A DNA stretch of 64,000 nt, taken from Zipacnadum sp036504235 (GTDB taxonomy: Bacteria; Armatimonadota; Zipacnadia; Zipacnadales; Zipacnadaceae). Position 1 is the stretch's first letter, and every line of letters starts with the position of its first letter. Made by a program: the position numbers and the translations under genes. The notes under the pieces were generated by a model. That model was given only the letters and a program-made list of their open reading frames with translations, did no database searches and was not told where the DNA came from. Location: positions 62,001 to 126,000 of the forward strand of contig DASXVN010000079.1 in NCBI GenBank assembly GCA_036504235.1, read 5' to 3'. Below are positions 26,738 to 35,788 of this stretch, piece by piece.

Positions 26738-27822
26738 TAGACCATGTCGGCGTCCCAGTGATAGAACTCCAGCGGGAACAGGTCAGCGGCGAAGCTGCTC
26801 ACCCGCTCCGGTCCCAGCAGCAGCTTGGCCAGGTGGCGCTCGCTGAGGTCCACCTGCTCGGCTCCTCGGCGCAGCAGGTAGCCGCCGTCGGTGCGCGCAA
26901 ATTGGATCTGCTCGGCCAAGCCTAGCTTGGTCAGCAGGGACTCCAGGTTGGCGACCCAGTACATCCCCCGGTAGCCGTAGTGATAGGGGAGACCCAGTCC
27001 GCGCAACCGCAAGGACAGGCCGCGATCCACTACCGGGGTCTCCACGAGGAGCCGCCCGGGATGGTTAGTCGTGGAGGTGGGGGCGCTGGCGTCGTCGCGG
27101 CGGTGGAAGACCTCGCGGATCAGCCCGGCGACTAGCTCTGGCGGCCCGGCGTGCTCTTCGACTCGGTCGCCGTTGCGAACGGCCACGTAGGCGACCAGGC
27201 GACCGTCCTGAGCCGTAGTGAAGACCTCCAGGGCGCTGTAGCGGTCCGCGAGCAGGATAGTCATCACCTCGGGGGTCCGACGCACGCCCAGGGCGTCCTG
27301 AGCGCGCAGGGCGAGCATCTCCGGCAGGTCCGGCCAGAGGCCCGTGGCGACTTCGACCCCGGACAGACCTGGCAGGCACTCAACGCTCGCCCGGTCCAAC
27401 TCGAAGGAGTAGCCCCGTCCCGCACTCTCCCATCCAAACCCGCGGTACCAGTCCGTGATGCCGGTGCCAAGCCACCCGAGATCGCAGCCCAAGCTCTGCA
27501 TATGGGTCATGGCGTCGCGCACGCAGGCCTCACCCAGGCCCTGGCGCCGGAAGTCGGGCGCGCAGGCGACGCCGAAAATGCCGCCCAGGCGCAGCTCGCC
27601 GCGAGGGGTGACCAGGTCGGCCACGTACAGACCGGCATGCGCGACGGGGCGACCGGCGGAGACGATGATCCGCATCTGCTCGCGGTTTGCCTCGCTCAGC
27701 AGATGCGGGCCGAAGTGGCCCATGCGCGCCTCCTCAGGGAAGAAGGTGCGGTTAAGCAGGTCGAGCGTAGGCGCCAACTCATAGGGCCCGCAGGCCCGCG
27801 GGCCATCGTAGGTATTGGACAT
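26737..27822 (-). CDS. GNAT acetyltransferase, Eis-like
   Basis: 361 residues. The N-terminal GNAT domain has GIFGVACAPDFRRQGLGEAC (acetyl-CoA loop RRQGLG near residue 95) and LGTGITDWYRGFGWE. A second GNAT-like half and a C-terminal SCP2-like part fit the Eis architecture. Eis proteins acetylate amines such as aminoglycosides or protein N-termini; the substrate here is unknown. The start at 27822 follows AGGAGGT; sequence further upstream is not conserved. It is the third gene of a leftward group after recF and the DciA-like gene, 64 bp away. Confidence 0.8.
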   Translation of the reverse strand: MSNTYDGPRACGPYELAPTLDLLNRTFFPEEARMGHFGPHLLSEANREQMRIIVSAGRPVAHAGLYVADLVTPRGELRLGGIFGVACAPDFRRQGLGEACVRDAMTHMQSLGCDLGWLGTGITDWYRGFGWESAGRGYSFELDRASVECLPGLSGVEVATGLWPDLPEMLALRAQDALGVRRTPEVMTILLADRYSALEVFTTAQDGRLVAYVAVRNGDRVEEHAGPPELVAGLIREVFHRRDDASAPTSTTNHPGRLLVETPVVDRGLSLRLRGLGLPYHYGYRGMYWVANLESLLTKLGLAEQIQFARTDGGYLLRRGAEQVDLSERHLAKLLLGPERVSSFAADLFPLEFYHWDADMV

Positions 27823-27886
27823 ATTGGACCTCCTCTTTCGGGTCTGACGGATGGCGACCTTCGGGCCCGCGCACGCGTAGGCCAGA

Positions 27887-28549
27887 TCAGAAACGAACTT
27901 GCGGGGGCGCTGGCGGAGGTTGGCAGAAGGGGCAGCGCTCCTCGCCGGGGGGCAGCAGGTGGTCGCAGGTCGGGCAGGCCTGGTAGCCATGCTGCCGTCG
28001 CCAGCGCTTCAGGCGCAGGCTGGAGCGCATGGTGGCGGCAAAGCGGCGTCGTACGCCGTCTTCGACGATACCCGTCGCCAGCTCCTGCACATGCTGCTCC
28101 TCCTCGGCCGTGAGGGGGTAGGCGTCGAGTTGGTCGGGAGTGGGCTGCGGCTGCTCGCCTTCCGCCGTGGCGCCCACCGCGCGCGGCTGGCTGCGACCCT
28201 GGTAGGCGCTGGTGGGGCGGATTTCGGTGATGACTTGCACCTCGCCCTCGGGAGCGGTCGCCTCGCCCATGCTGGCTAGCTGGGTGGCGACGCGGGCGTT
28301 GAGCCGGCCGAGGATGCGGTCCGAGTCGGCGGTGAGTTGCTGGGCCAGGGGCGCGGAGTCGCAGTGGACGGTGAGCACGCCGCCCTCGGCGCGGACCACT
28401 TCGGTATGGCGGGCGTACCAGGGGCCGACCGCCTCCGCCCAGAGCACGGCCGCGAGCACCTCGGCGCTGTGCTGCGTGAAGCCGCGGTCCTGGAGATAGT
28501 GGCCCAGGACGTCGTTGAGGCTAGTGGCGTAGTTGTCGCGCTTCATCAT
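27887..28549 (-). CDS. DciA-like (DUF721) protein with C-terminal zinc ribbon
   Basis: 220 residues. The N-terminal 90 match DUF721/DciA (AVLWAEAVGPWYARHTEVV, VLTVHCDSAPLAQQL), the ancestral loader or regulator of the DnaB helicase. A variable linker follows, then an Arg-rich stretch (RLKRWRRQHG) and a zinc ribbon, CPTC with CPFC 14 residues later. The zinc ribbon is an addition to the usual DciA. The start overlaps the recF stop by ATGA, a classic recF-DUF721 pair, so translation is coupled. Confidence 0.87.
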   Translation of the reverse strand: MMKRDNYATSLNDVLGHYLQDRGFTQHSAEVLAAVLWAEAVGPWYARHTEVVRAEGGVLTVHCDSAPLAQQLTADSDRILGRLNARVATQLASMGEATAPEGEVQVITEIRPTSAYQGRSQPRAVGATAEGEQPQPTPDQLDAYPLTAEEEQHVQELATGIVEDGVRRRFAATMRSSLRLKRWRRQHGYQACPTCDHLLPPGEERCPFCQPPPAPPQVRF

Positions 28550-29676
28550 GAGAGGGCACCTCCGCCCTGAGGCGAGGGGCGGTCGAAGCGGACCACATTG
28601 GCGCCCGGAGCCACCGCCGGAATCTCGCCGGCCGTGGTGAGCAATAACTGGTCGAACTGACCGACCAACTCCAGGACCTGGCTTTGGCGGCGTTCATCCA
28701 GCTCGGAGAGACAGTCGTCCAGCAGGACGATCGGCGGCTCCCCCCGGCCTGCGGCGAGCAGTTGCGCCTGGGCCAGCTTGAGGCTGAGCGCCGCGGTGCG
28801 CTGCTGGCCCTGAGAGCCGAAATCGCGCGCTGGCTTGCCGTCCAGCAGGACCACCAGCTCGTCGCGATGCGGCCCGACCTGGGTGGCGCCGCGGCGCAGT
28901 TCCCAGGCCGAGGCGTTCTCCAGCGCCTCGTAGAAGGCTTGCATCCGTTCCGGTAGGCCCGCCTCCTCGCTGGAGACGTTGGGGCGATAGCGTAGTTCGA
29001 GCACCTCAGCGCCTCCGGAAAGCTCCGCGTACAGGGCGGCGGCCCGGGGGCCGAGGTGCTCCACCAGCCATTCGCGGTCGGCCATCAACTGGGCGCCGGC
29101 GCGGACCATCTGCGCGGTCCAGGGGGCCAGCTCCTCGCCGCCGGCGTGGCCGCGGAAGGCGCGCTTGAGCAGCTCATTGCGCTGCTGGACGGCGCGGCGA
29201 TAGCGGAGTAGATCATCGAGGTACAGCGAGCGCAGGCCGGAAAGGGCGACGTTCATGAAGCGCCGGCGACTGCGCGCGGAAGTCTTCACAAGCTGCAGGT
29301 CCTCCGGCTCGAACAGGACCACCGGCAGGCGCTGCAGCAACTCGCCCACGGGGGGCGCGGGCTGGGCGTTGAGGCGGACGTCCTTCTGCACTTCGGTCCC
29401 GCCGGCGCGCTGCAGGGTCACCGCGAGCTGGTCCGGGTACGCCCCGGAGCCCACAAATACCCCCTCCACTCGCGCCGCGTCGGAGCCCCAACGCAACAAC
29501 TCGCGGAGCCAGTTGGTGCGCGGCGAGCGACCCGTGGCCAGCAGCATGACCGCCTCGAGCAGCGTAGTCTTGCCCGACCCATTGGGCCCCTGGAAGACGC
29601 TCAGGCCGGCGGGGAGGGCTAGTTCAAGTCGCTCATGGCAGCGGAAATTGGCGAGGTTCAGCGAGGTGAGGTGCAC
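28546..29676 (-). CDS. recF: DNA replication and repair protein RecF
   Basis: 376 residues. The ABC-type ATPase has LTSLNLANFRCHERLEL at the N-terminus, Walker A GPNGSGKTT (residues 30-38), GSQGQQRTAALSLKLAQ as the signature, and Walker B IVLLDDCLSELDERR. RecF helps load RecA at gapped DNA. The GTG at 29676 is chosen because the family N-terminus (xLxxLxLxNFR) starts there; the ribosome site is weak. The frame is open far to the right, but that sequence belongs to the neighbouring gene's other strand and has no similarity. Confidence 0.94.
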   Translation of the reverse strand: MHLTSLNLANFRCHERLELALPAGLSVFQGPNGSGKTTLLEAVMLLATGRSPRTNWLRELLRWGSDAARVEGVFVGSGAYPDQLAVTLQRAGGTEVQKDVRLNAQPAPPVGELLQRLPVVLFEPEDLQLVKTSARSRRRFMNVALSGLRSLYLDDLLRYRRAVQQRNELLKRAFRGHAGGEELAPWTAQMVRAGAQLMADREWLVEHLGPRAAALYAELSGGAEVLELRYRPNVSSEEAGLPERMQAFYEALENASAWELRRGATQVGPHRDELVVLLDGKPARDFGSQGQQRTAALSLKLAQAQLLAAGRGEPPIVLLDDCLSELDERRQSQVLELVGQFDQLLLTTAGEIPAVAPGANVVRFDRPSPQGGGALS

Positions 29677-29756
29677 GAGCGCTAGTTCGCCGCAGAGAGG
29701 GGGAGAACCTGCGGGAGGCAGAGCGCGGCTCCGCCTCCCGCGGGAAGGTACGACGG

Positions 29757-31733
29757 CTAGCCGAACCAGATGCTCCAGTACTGGAAGGGGCCGCCCAGGG
29801 TGGCGGCGAGGGAACCCCAGATTACGCCAGCGGTGATGAAATGGCCGAGGGCGAAGCCCAGGAAGGCCGGGATCGTCGCCACGTAGGCCCGCCCGCCCCC
29901 GTAGTGGAGCACGACGGTCTTGATCAGCCACGTCAGCAGGAAGGGGCCCCAGACCAGACTGCCGTAGGCGCAGGCCACGGCGTAGCCGATGGGGTTGAGC
30001 GGGAAACCCATCCAACGCGCCCGGGCGGCGGCCAGTATGGCCGAGAATCCGCCGCCAAAGAGAGTCGCGACGATGGAATTAGTGTCCGGAGCCTTGGGGC
30101 TAGTGGAATAGCGCAAAATCGCCTTGAACGTCTCCTGCGCGTCGCGGGTCCCCCAGATGCCGCCCTGCATGGTGATGGCGCCCCGGCCATAGTAGGGCTG
30201 GAGGTGGAAGATGAACGCGGCCACCGTACCCCAGCCGATGGCCAGCATGCAGGTCATAGCGATGCGGCGCCAGTCTACGCCGGTTTGTCGGCCCAAGCGC
30301 AGCCCCTCAATCTGATATGCAGCCACGGTCGGGAAGAAGCCCCGGGAGAAGACTCCATTGAGCGCGAAGATGGTTGGCGACAAGAGCGACCGCGAATAGC
30401 CCATGATCGGCGCCGACCCCAGGAAGTTGAAGAAAGCCGCGTATTGGCCCCCGATGGGGTAGAGCCAGAGCAAGGGTATGCCCGTTTCGGCGCGGGCCCG
30501 TGCGTATACGACGGCTACTAGCAGCAAGACGACCAGGTAGGAGATCGCCAGCCAGGCCTCCATCCCCGCTACGGTCCAGATGATGATCACGCCCAGCGCC
30601 CCCACCAGAACTGACACGAGCGCCCAACGATAGCGGGTGTTGCTGCCGGCCTGTTGTCCGCCGAAGACACTACGATATGCCTCCAGCATCACCCGGCGGT
30701 CCTTCCAGAGCAGGATGACGCCCAGCACGAAGTACGCGCCCATGCCCTGCTCCCGGGTGAAGGGGATGTTGTCCAGCTTCATCCCGGAGAAGACCAGAAT
30801 TAGGGCCTGCAGCTTGTGCAGGAAGAACGAGAACCAGATCGAGAAGGAGACCTCCGTGGAGACCAGATAGCCCAGGCCGATCAACTCGGGACGCAGGTGG
30901 ATGGACATGGGCAGGAACGCCGCCAGCGGGAACTCCCTCACGTCCGCCCCGATGTCGAAACGCAGCCCGCCGGCCGGACCGCCGAAGAAGACGGCCTTGG
31001 TCGCATTGTAGAAGTTGAGCGCCGCCGCGGTGCCGAAGCCGATCCACATGGCCTTGTTGCGGAAGAAGTGGCCGGAGGTGCCCTGGCCCATCATCTCCAG
31101 CGGCAGTTGAACTAACGGAAAGGACAGACGCTCCTGGTCGATCCATCGGTCGGAGACGAGCATCATCAGCCCCAGGAGCGAACCGCCCATGAGCATGAAC
31201 AGACCGGTCCAGGTGGCGATGGGGGTGGCCCACACCGCCCAGGGGACCTGGCCACTCGGGGAGCTTTCATAGAGCTGCTTGTGCACCAGCGAACTGGTGG
31301 GGGAGAGCCAGGAGGGCAGGTTGGCGGCCAACTGGCCGATCGGGTTCTCCGGGGAGTTGAAGTAGTAGGCGCCACTGAGGTTGGCGATGAGGTAGCGGAC
31401 GATCGAGCAAGCGAACATGGTGGTGGCGATCACCACGAACACGTAGATCAGGGTGATCTCGCCGTTGCGCAGGCCGCGCAAACCCGGCAGCAGGCGCAGC
31501 AGGGGGTTAAGGGCCAGCAGGAAGAGTAGGGCGACGACGGCGGGAATGGCGGGGGCCGCCTCCGTGACCTGGCAAGCCAGGGTGACAATCTCGGCCTGAC
31601 GAATCCAGTACCCCAGTACCCAAGTAAGCACGAACGCGATGGCCAGGACGAACAGATAACGGCCCGTGCTCATCGCCGGGATCGGCGCAGCAGCGGGACC
31701 TGAAGCAGGTTGTGTCTTGGCGGTGGCGGCCAC
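29757..31733 (-). CDS. DUF6785/6784-like polytopic membrane protein (OPT-like)
   Basis: 658 residues with about 14 hydrophobic helices. The pattern resembles DUF6785 proteins, distantly like oligopeptide transporters: an ALLFLLALNPLLRLLPGLRG region, SDRWIDQERLSFPLVQLPL, ARAETGIPLLWLYPIGGQ and the ending FQYWSIWFG. A transport role is likely; the cargo is unknown. GTG at 31733 has AGGAGA 7 bases upstream, adding a 22-residue cytoplasmic lead before MSTGRYLF. It diverges from a sugar isomerase-like gene 213 bp away, hinting at a carbohydrate-related cargo. Confidence 0.8.
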   Translation of the reverse strand: MAATAKTQPASGPAAAPIPAMSTGRYLFVLAIAFVLTWVLGYWIRQAEIVTLACQVTEAAPAIPAVVALLFLLALNPLLRLLPGLRGLRNGEITLIYVFVVIATTMFACSIVRYLIANLSGAYYFNSPENPIGQLAANLPSWLSPTSSLVHKQLYESSPSGQVPWAVWATPIATWTGLFMLMGGSLLGLMMLVSDRWIDQERLSFPLVQLPLEMMGQGTSGHFFRNKAMWIGFGTAAALNFYNATKAVFFGGPAGGLRFDIGADVREFPLAAFLPMSIHLRPELIGLGYLVSTEVSFSIWFSFFLHKLQALILVFSGMKLDNIPFTREQGMGAYFVLGVILLWKDRRVMLEAYRSVFGGQQAGSNTRYRWALVSVLVGALGVIIIWTVAGMEAWLAISYLVVLLLVAVVYARARAETGIPLLWLYPIGGQYAAFFNFLGSAPIMGYSRSLLSPTIFALNGVFSRGFFPTVAAYQIEGLRLGRQTGVDWRRIAMTCMLAIGWGTVAAFIFHLQPYYGRGAITMQGGIWGTRDAQETFKAILRYSTSPKAPDTNSIVATLFGGGFSAILAAARARWMGFPLNPIGYAVACAYGSLVWGPFLLTWLIKTVVLHYGGGRAYVATIPAFLGFALGHFITAGVIWGSLAATLGGPFQYWSIWFG

Positions 31734-31810
31734 GGTGATCTCTCCTGTGGCCCCAGCGAGGCCAGGAATCAGACGACCCAACACGGGGGATTTCCCTTGT
31801 TCGACCCGAA

Positions 31811-31850
31811 AGTCCTCTTGGCCCCGGCAGTTTTCATGAAAAGAAGGACT
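31811..31850. promoter_or_regulatory. Inverted repeats in a divergent promoter region
   Basis: TTTTCATGAAAA (31831-31842) is a perfect 12-bp palindrome; AGTCCT (31811) and AGGACT (31845) lie outside it. Position between divergent transporter and isomerase genes suggests an operator. Confidence 0.4.
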
Positions 31851-31946
31851 GGGCTCCGGCGCAAGGGAATAGAAGACCGCGGGCGGACCGTCGGCTTCCC
31901 CGGGAGCGGCGGGACGGACTCTGGCGGTAACCAGGAGAAAACGTAC

Positions 31947-32780
31947 ATGAGCGATCTGAAGATTGCGGTCTTTCCAACGGCCCTGAGCACGGATCCCCAC
32001 GAGGGGATGCGCATGGCCGCCGCGGCGGGAGTCCCCGGCGTGCATCTGTCCCTGCAAGGAGAGTGGGCGCCCGATCAGCTGGACGCGGCCGCCTGTGCCC
32101 GGCTGCTGGCCGAGGTGCGGAGCCTGGGTATGGTGGTGTCCGCCGTGTCGTGGGGCGTCGGCGAACTGCCCCACCGCGAGGAGCACGAAGCGATGCTGGC
32201 CAGTGGCCGGCGCTGCCTGGAGATCGCGGCGGAGCTGGAGTGCGGCCTGTGGCAGGCGCACTGCGGCGTCGTACCGTGGGAGACGACCGATCCCGGCTGG
32301 GCCGCGACGGTGGACGCCGCGGGCGCCCTGGCCGCTCACGGGGAGCAGGTCGGCGCTACGCTCTGCGTGGAGACCGGCCCCGAGCCGCCCTGGGTGCTGC
32401 AGCGGCTGCTCGAGGAGGTCAACAGTCCGGCCCTGGGCGTGAACTACGACCCGGCCAACCTGATCATCTGGCCCGTTATCCTGTGTGAGATGGCGAAGCG
32501 GCCCTACGAGCAGAGCTGGTCGGACGAGAACTTCAACCCCCAGGCGGGGGCGGAGCGGTTGCTGCCCTGGATTCGGCATACCCATGCCAAAGACGCATTG
32601 GTGCAGGATGATGGCCAGTACCTGGAGGTGCCGCTGGGGGAGGGCTGGGTGGACTGGCCGCGCTACGTGGCGACGCTGCAGGCCGGCGGCTTTGACGGCT
32701 TCTTCGCCATTGAGCGCGAAGTCGGGCCGGATCGCGCCGGCGATACGCTGCGCGCGGTGGATTTCCTGCGCGGGCTGTAG
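31947..32780 (+). CDS. Sugar phosphate isomerase/epimerase (xylose isomerase-like TIM barrel)
   Basis: 277 residues. The TIM-barrel family is visible from ECGLWQAHCGVVPW, LCVETGPEPPW (metal-binding Glu), LGVNYDPANLI (Asp), IRHTHAKDA (His-x-Lys-Asp) and GFFAIERE (final Glu). These Glu/Asp/His positions are the divalent-metal site of the family. It probably isomerises or epimerises a sugar or sugar acid. AGGAGAA at 31933-31939 supports the ATG at 31947. It pairs divergently with the DUF6785-like transporter gene. Confidence 0.85.
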   Translation: MSDLKIAVFPTALSTDPHEGMRMAAAAGVPGVHLSLQGEWAPDQLDAAACARLLAEVRSLGMVVSAVSWGVGELPHREEHEAMLASGRRCLEIAAELECGLWQAHCGVVPWETTDPGWAATVDAAGALAAHGEQVGATLCVETGPEPPWVLQRLLEEVNSPALGVNYDPANLIIWPVILCEMAKRPYEQSWSDENFNPQAGAERLLPWIRHTHAKDALVQDDGQYLEVPLGEGWVDWPRYVATLQAGGFDGFFAIEREVGPDRAGDTLRAVDFLRGL

Positions 32781-32802
32781 ACCTCGATCGATACGGTCCG
32801 AA

Positions 32803-33915
32803 CTACGGCGAAGGAGACGGCGCCTGCCCCGAGCCGGGAACGGCTTCTTCAGGAGCCTCGATCGTGGGCGGAGTGGCGGCGCGGGCCGCCTCGGCGGCTA
32901 GCGCATCGCCCAGACGCTCCATGAGTACCCGGCGCGCCTCCTCCCAAGTGGTGACGTCGCGGACTCCTCCGCCCGGCGGCGGAGAGTAGTCGAAGGGCGC
33001 GCCCTGTAGGGGGACGTTCAGAGCGGTGGCGAACTGGCGGACCACGACGCGCACTCGGGTCGGCTGCGCGAGGCTGCGGAACATGACCGGGGCGACTCCG
33101 CCCAGGCGCTCGGAAACCTGTTGGAGCTGGTCGCCGGCGATCTCCATCGCTACTTGGCGCAGCAAGAAGGTGCGCTGGTCGATCCACAGCGTACACTGCG
33201 GCCACCCCTTGAAGCGCACGGTGAGCGGCGTAGTGCCGTCCGGCGTGGGCTGGGAGCGAATCCAAGGGTCGTGGCGGTCTACGGTGAGGGCGGCGACCTC
33301 TAGCTCGGCGGGGTCTAGCGGGTAGGCGAGCAGCCGGAAGAGATCCACGGGGGTCTGCGTCCCGGGCATGCTCGCGGACATGATCTCGGCCACCCCGGCG
33401 GCGCTGGTCGGCTCGGGCATGCGCAGGGTGACGTTGGCGGCGCGGACCTCCAGATACAGGGCATGTCCATCGGCGACAATGCGATCAGTCTGGACGCTGC
33501 CGCTGGTCTCCAGTGTCTGGCTGAAGTAGTTGGGCGCCTGGAAGGTAAGGTGGAACGCGCCCTGGCGCTGGTGGCTGAGGGTGCCGACCTCGGAGGTCAC
33601 GTTGTATACGCCATCCACCTGCAGGGTGTTGAGGCTACGGGCGGCCGCCTGCATCTGCTGGAGCAAGGACACCGCCTGCGGCGAAACGCCCTCGGGCGGC
33701 GGGGCCTGGCGCAGGAGGCGCGCGGCGACGGAGCGGTTGATGGGACGCTCTGCGGCCTTGCGGGGCGCGATGGTGATGGCCACCAGAATCAGGAGCAGGA
33801 GCAGACCGCCGGCGGCCAGCACGAGATGCATGGCCGTCAGCCGCAGACCCGACTCGCCCGGTTCGGGGGGGCGGGGCGGAGGCGGAATATAGAGCGGTCG
33901 ATTCTGCAGGTTCAT
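32803..33915 (-). CDS. Membrane-anchored protein, DUF2092/LolA-like fold
   Basis: 370 residues. A Pro-rich cytoplasmic start (YIPPPPRPPEPGE) leads to one transmembrane helix (LVLAAGGLLLLLILVAITIA, about residues 30-50). The outer part has alternating strands (GAFHLTFQAPNYFSQTLE; DGHALYLEV; TVRFKGWPQCTLWID) like DUF2092 or LolA-type lipid-binding sheets, then a low-complexity tail. It may bind a lipid or polymer outside the membrane; this is inferred. ATG at 33915 is preferred to an upstream TTG. It lies 36 bp after the next leftward gene and probably shares its transcript. Confidence 0.65.
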   Translation of the reverse strand: MNLQNRPLYIPPPPRPPEPGESGLRLTAMHLVLAAGGLLLLLILVAITIAPRKAAERPINRSVAARLLRQAPPPEGVSPQAVSLLQQMQAAARSLNTLQVDGVYNVTSEVGTLSHQRQGAFHLTFQAPNYFSQTLETSGSVQTDRIVADGHALYLEVRAANVTLRMPEPTSAAGVAEIMSASMPGTQTPVDLFRLLAYPLDPAELEVAALTVDRHDPWIRSQPTPDGTTPLTVRFKGWPQCTLWIDQRTFLLRQVAMEIAGDQLQQVSERLGGVAPVMFRSLAQPTRVRVVVRQFATALNVPLQGAPFDYSPPPGGGVRDVTTWEEARRVLMERLGDALAAEAARAATPPTIEAPEEAVPGSGQAPSPSP

Positions 33916-33951
33916 AGGCAAGGGACGAGCCGGGACCTTACGCGCTCTCTC

Positions 33952-34548
33952 CTAACGAGGGGTGCGGCCCGCAGTCGGCGGGGCCGGCGGTGGAGCGGTT
34001 TCCAGACTGCCGGGGCCCGCCGGGGCCGCGTCTAGCCCGCCGCCCGCGCCGGGCAGGGGCGCCTCGCCGGGGAGCGGTCCGCCGGCTCCAGGCTGCGCGC
34101 CGGAGAGAGACTCCGCATAGGTGGCCATGGGGTCAACCTTCCAGCGGCCGTCCTCCTTGATTACCACCACGCGCGTCGTCTCCGTCTGCGGGCCATAGGC
34201 CGTTCCGGCCGGCAGCTCGCTCTTGGTCGTCACCGGCACGATGGCCCGATCGCCCTGCAACTGAGCCTTGCCGATCTCCATGTTCGGGAGCTTGGCGTCC
34301 GGTGCGGGTTTGGGTAGCTTATCATCGGCCGGTAGCTGGGCGGCGAGCTGGCTGGGAATGAGTTGCTTGAGAGTTCTGTAGTCGCCGAGTGACTGGGCCT
34401 TGAAGAACTTGCTTACGGTCTGTTCCGGGCCGGGCTTGAGTAGGAACCAGTAGGTGCTGACCCCCAACCCCACGACCACGATCGCCGCGAGGGCGATGAG
34501 CAGACGAGTAGACGCAACTCCAGGCCGACGGCGACACACAACGTTCAT
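33952..34548 (-). CDS. Anchored protein with DUF4878-like domain
   Basis: 198 residues. One N-terminal transmembrane helix (LLIALAAIVVVGLGVSTYWF) is followed by a small cone-like domain of about 100 residues (PEQTVSKFFKAQSLGDYRTL; TRVVVIKEDGRWKVDPM), which resembles DUF4878/NTF2-like extracytoplasmic modules, then a Pro/Gly/Ala tail. AAGGAGT precedes the ATG. First of a two-gene leftward unit with the LolA-like gene. Function unknown. Confidence 0.65.
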   Translation of the reverse strand: MNVVCRRRPGVASTRLLIALAAIVVVGLGVSTYWFLLKPGPEQTVSKFFKAQSLGDYRTLKQLIPSQLAAQLPADDKLPKPAPDAKLPNMEIGKAQLQGDRAIVPVTTKSELPAGTAYGPQTETTRVVVIKEDGRWKVDPMATYAESLSGAQPGAGGPLPGEAPLPGAGGGLDAAPAGPGSLETAPPPAPPTAGRTPR

Positions 34549-34665
34549 GACAGACTCCTTGCCCCGAACCGGGACGGTGTGGTAGATTCAACTTCGATGA
34601 TTATAAGAGGGGTCGCGGCAAACGGCAAGTAGGCAGAGGCGCCAGCCGGCGCCGAGGAGCGCGAT

Positions 34666-35778
34666 ATGAGCCAACGGAGAACACAAGCGGGTATGGTGAT
34701 GATCTGGCTGGCGGGGCTGGCGCTAGCCGCCGCCGGCGTCCAGGCCGCCGCGATCAGCGGGCGGGTCTGGGTGGATGGCAATGGTGATGGACAGTATACG
34801 GTTGGCGAAGCGGTCCTGCCGCGAGTATGCGTGTCGGACGGGTGGACGGTCGCCCGCACGGACGCCGCGGGGCGCTACCGGCTGCCGGCGGGGGAGGGTG
34901 AGACCCTGGTGCGGCTCTCCGTGCCCAGCGGCTATTGGCCCGAGGGCGGCCACTGGTACCTGCGGCTGGCGGCCGCGCAGACCACGGCGGACTTCCCGCT
35001 GCAGGCCCAGCGGCAGGCGACCCCGTGGCAGTTCGTGCAAGTCACCGACATCCATTACCTGCCGGCGGCGGAGAAGCAGGTGGCGGCCTGGGACCGGCAG
35101 GTGGCGGCCCTGCACCCCGCCCCGGCGCTGGTGATCGCGACTGGGGATCTGGTGATGGACAGCAATCCGGTGGCTGACGAAACGATCGTGCGGCGGCTTT
35201 TCGCCGAGTATCTGGCGGCGATGACGCCGCTGCCCGCGCCTCTGCTGAACCTGCCGGGAAACCACGACCATCCGGGGGTCAGCTCCACGATGCCTACGGA
35301 CGGCCCCGTGTGGGGTCTGCGGGGCTACGAGGCGCTGGTGGGGCCGGCGTGGTACTCGCTCAACTACGCCGGAGTGCACCTGATCGCGGTGGACGCCTCG
35401 ACGATTGACCCGCTGACCGGCAAGCTCACTCCCGGACTGCCCTCTCGTTGCGAGGACTGGCTGCGGCGTGACCTGGCGCTCACTCCTCGCGAGCAGCCGC
35501 TGCTCCTACTCTGCCACCAACCTCCCGACGAGTGGCACGACGGGGCGCCCGTGGAGAAGCTGCTGCAGGGGCGGCGGGTGCTGGGCATATTCTGCGGCCA
35601 CTTGCACACCAGCAACGCCTTCCAGTTCGCCGGATTCCCCGGCTGGATTGGCGGAGCGCTCTGCGGCTCCTGGTGGACGGGGCCGTGCCCGGACGGCAAG
35701 CCGCGCGGCTTCCGGCTGGTAACGGTGAAGTCCGACGCCGTCGATACGACCTATGTAGAGGCCGCGAAGGCGCCCTAA
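34666..35778 (+). CDS. Secreted calcineurin-like phosphoesterase with N-terminal SdrD-like B domain
   Basis: 370 residues. A signal peptide (GMVMIWLAGLALAAAGVQA) is followed by a B-type beta domain (ISGRVWVDGNGDGQYTVGE, calcium-binding DGNGDG) and then the metallophosphoesterase core: D128-x-H130 (VTDIHY), G160-D161, G198-NHD, CHQPP and G311-HLH. All two-metal ligands are present. Such enzymes cleave phosphodiesters or monoesters outside the cell. GAGGAG upstream supports the start. It converges on the next gene with 10 bp between stops. Confidence 0.87.
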   Translation: MSQRRTQAGMVMIWLAGLALAAAGVQAAAISGRVWVDGNGDGQYTVGEAVLPRVCVSDGWTVARTDAAGRYRLPAGEGETLVRLSVPSGYWPEGGHWYLRLAAAQTTADFPLQAQRQATPWQFVQVTDIHYLPAAEKQVAAWDRQVAALHPAPALVIATGDLVMDSNPVADETIVRRLFAEYLAAMTPLPAPLLNLPGNHDHPGVSSTMPTDGPVWGLRGYEALVGPAWYSLNYAGVHLIAVDASTIDPLTGKLTPGLPSRCEDWLRRDLALTPREQPLLLLCHQPPDEWHDGAPVEKLLQGRRVLGIFCGHLHTSNAFQFAGFPGWIGGALCGSWWTGPCPDGKPRGFRLVTVKSDAVDTTYVEAAKAP

Positions 35779-35788
35779 CGCCGGGGCG

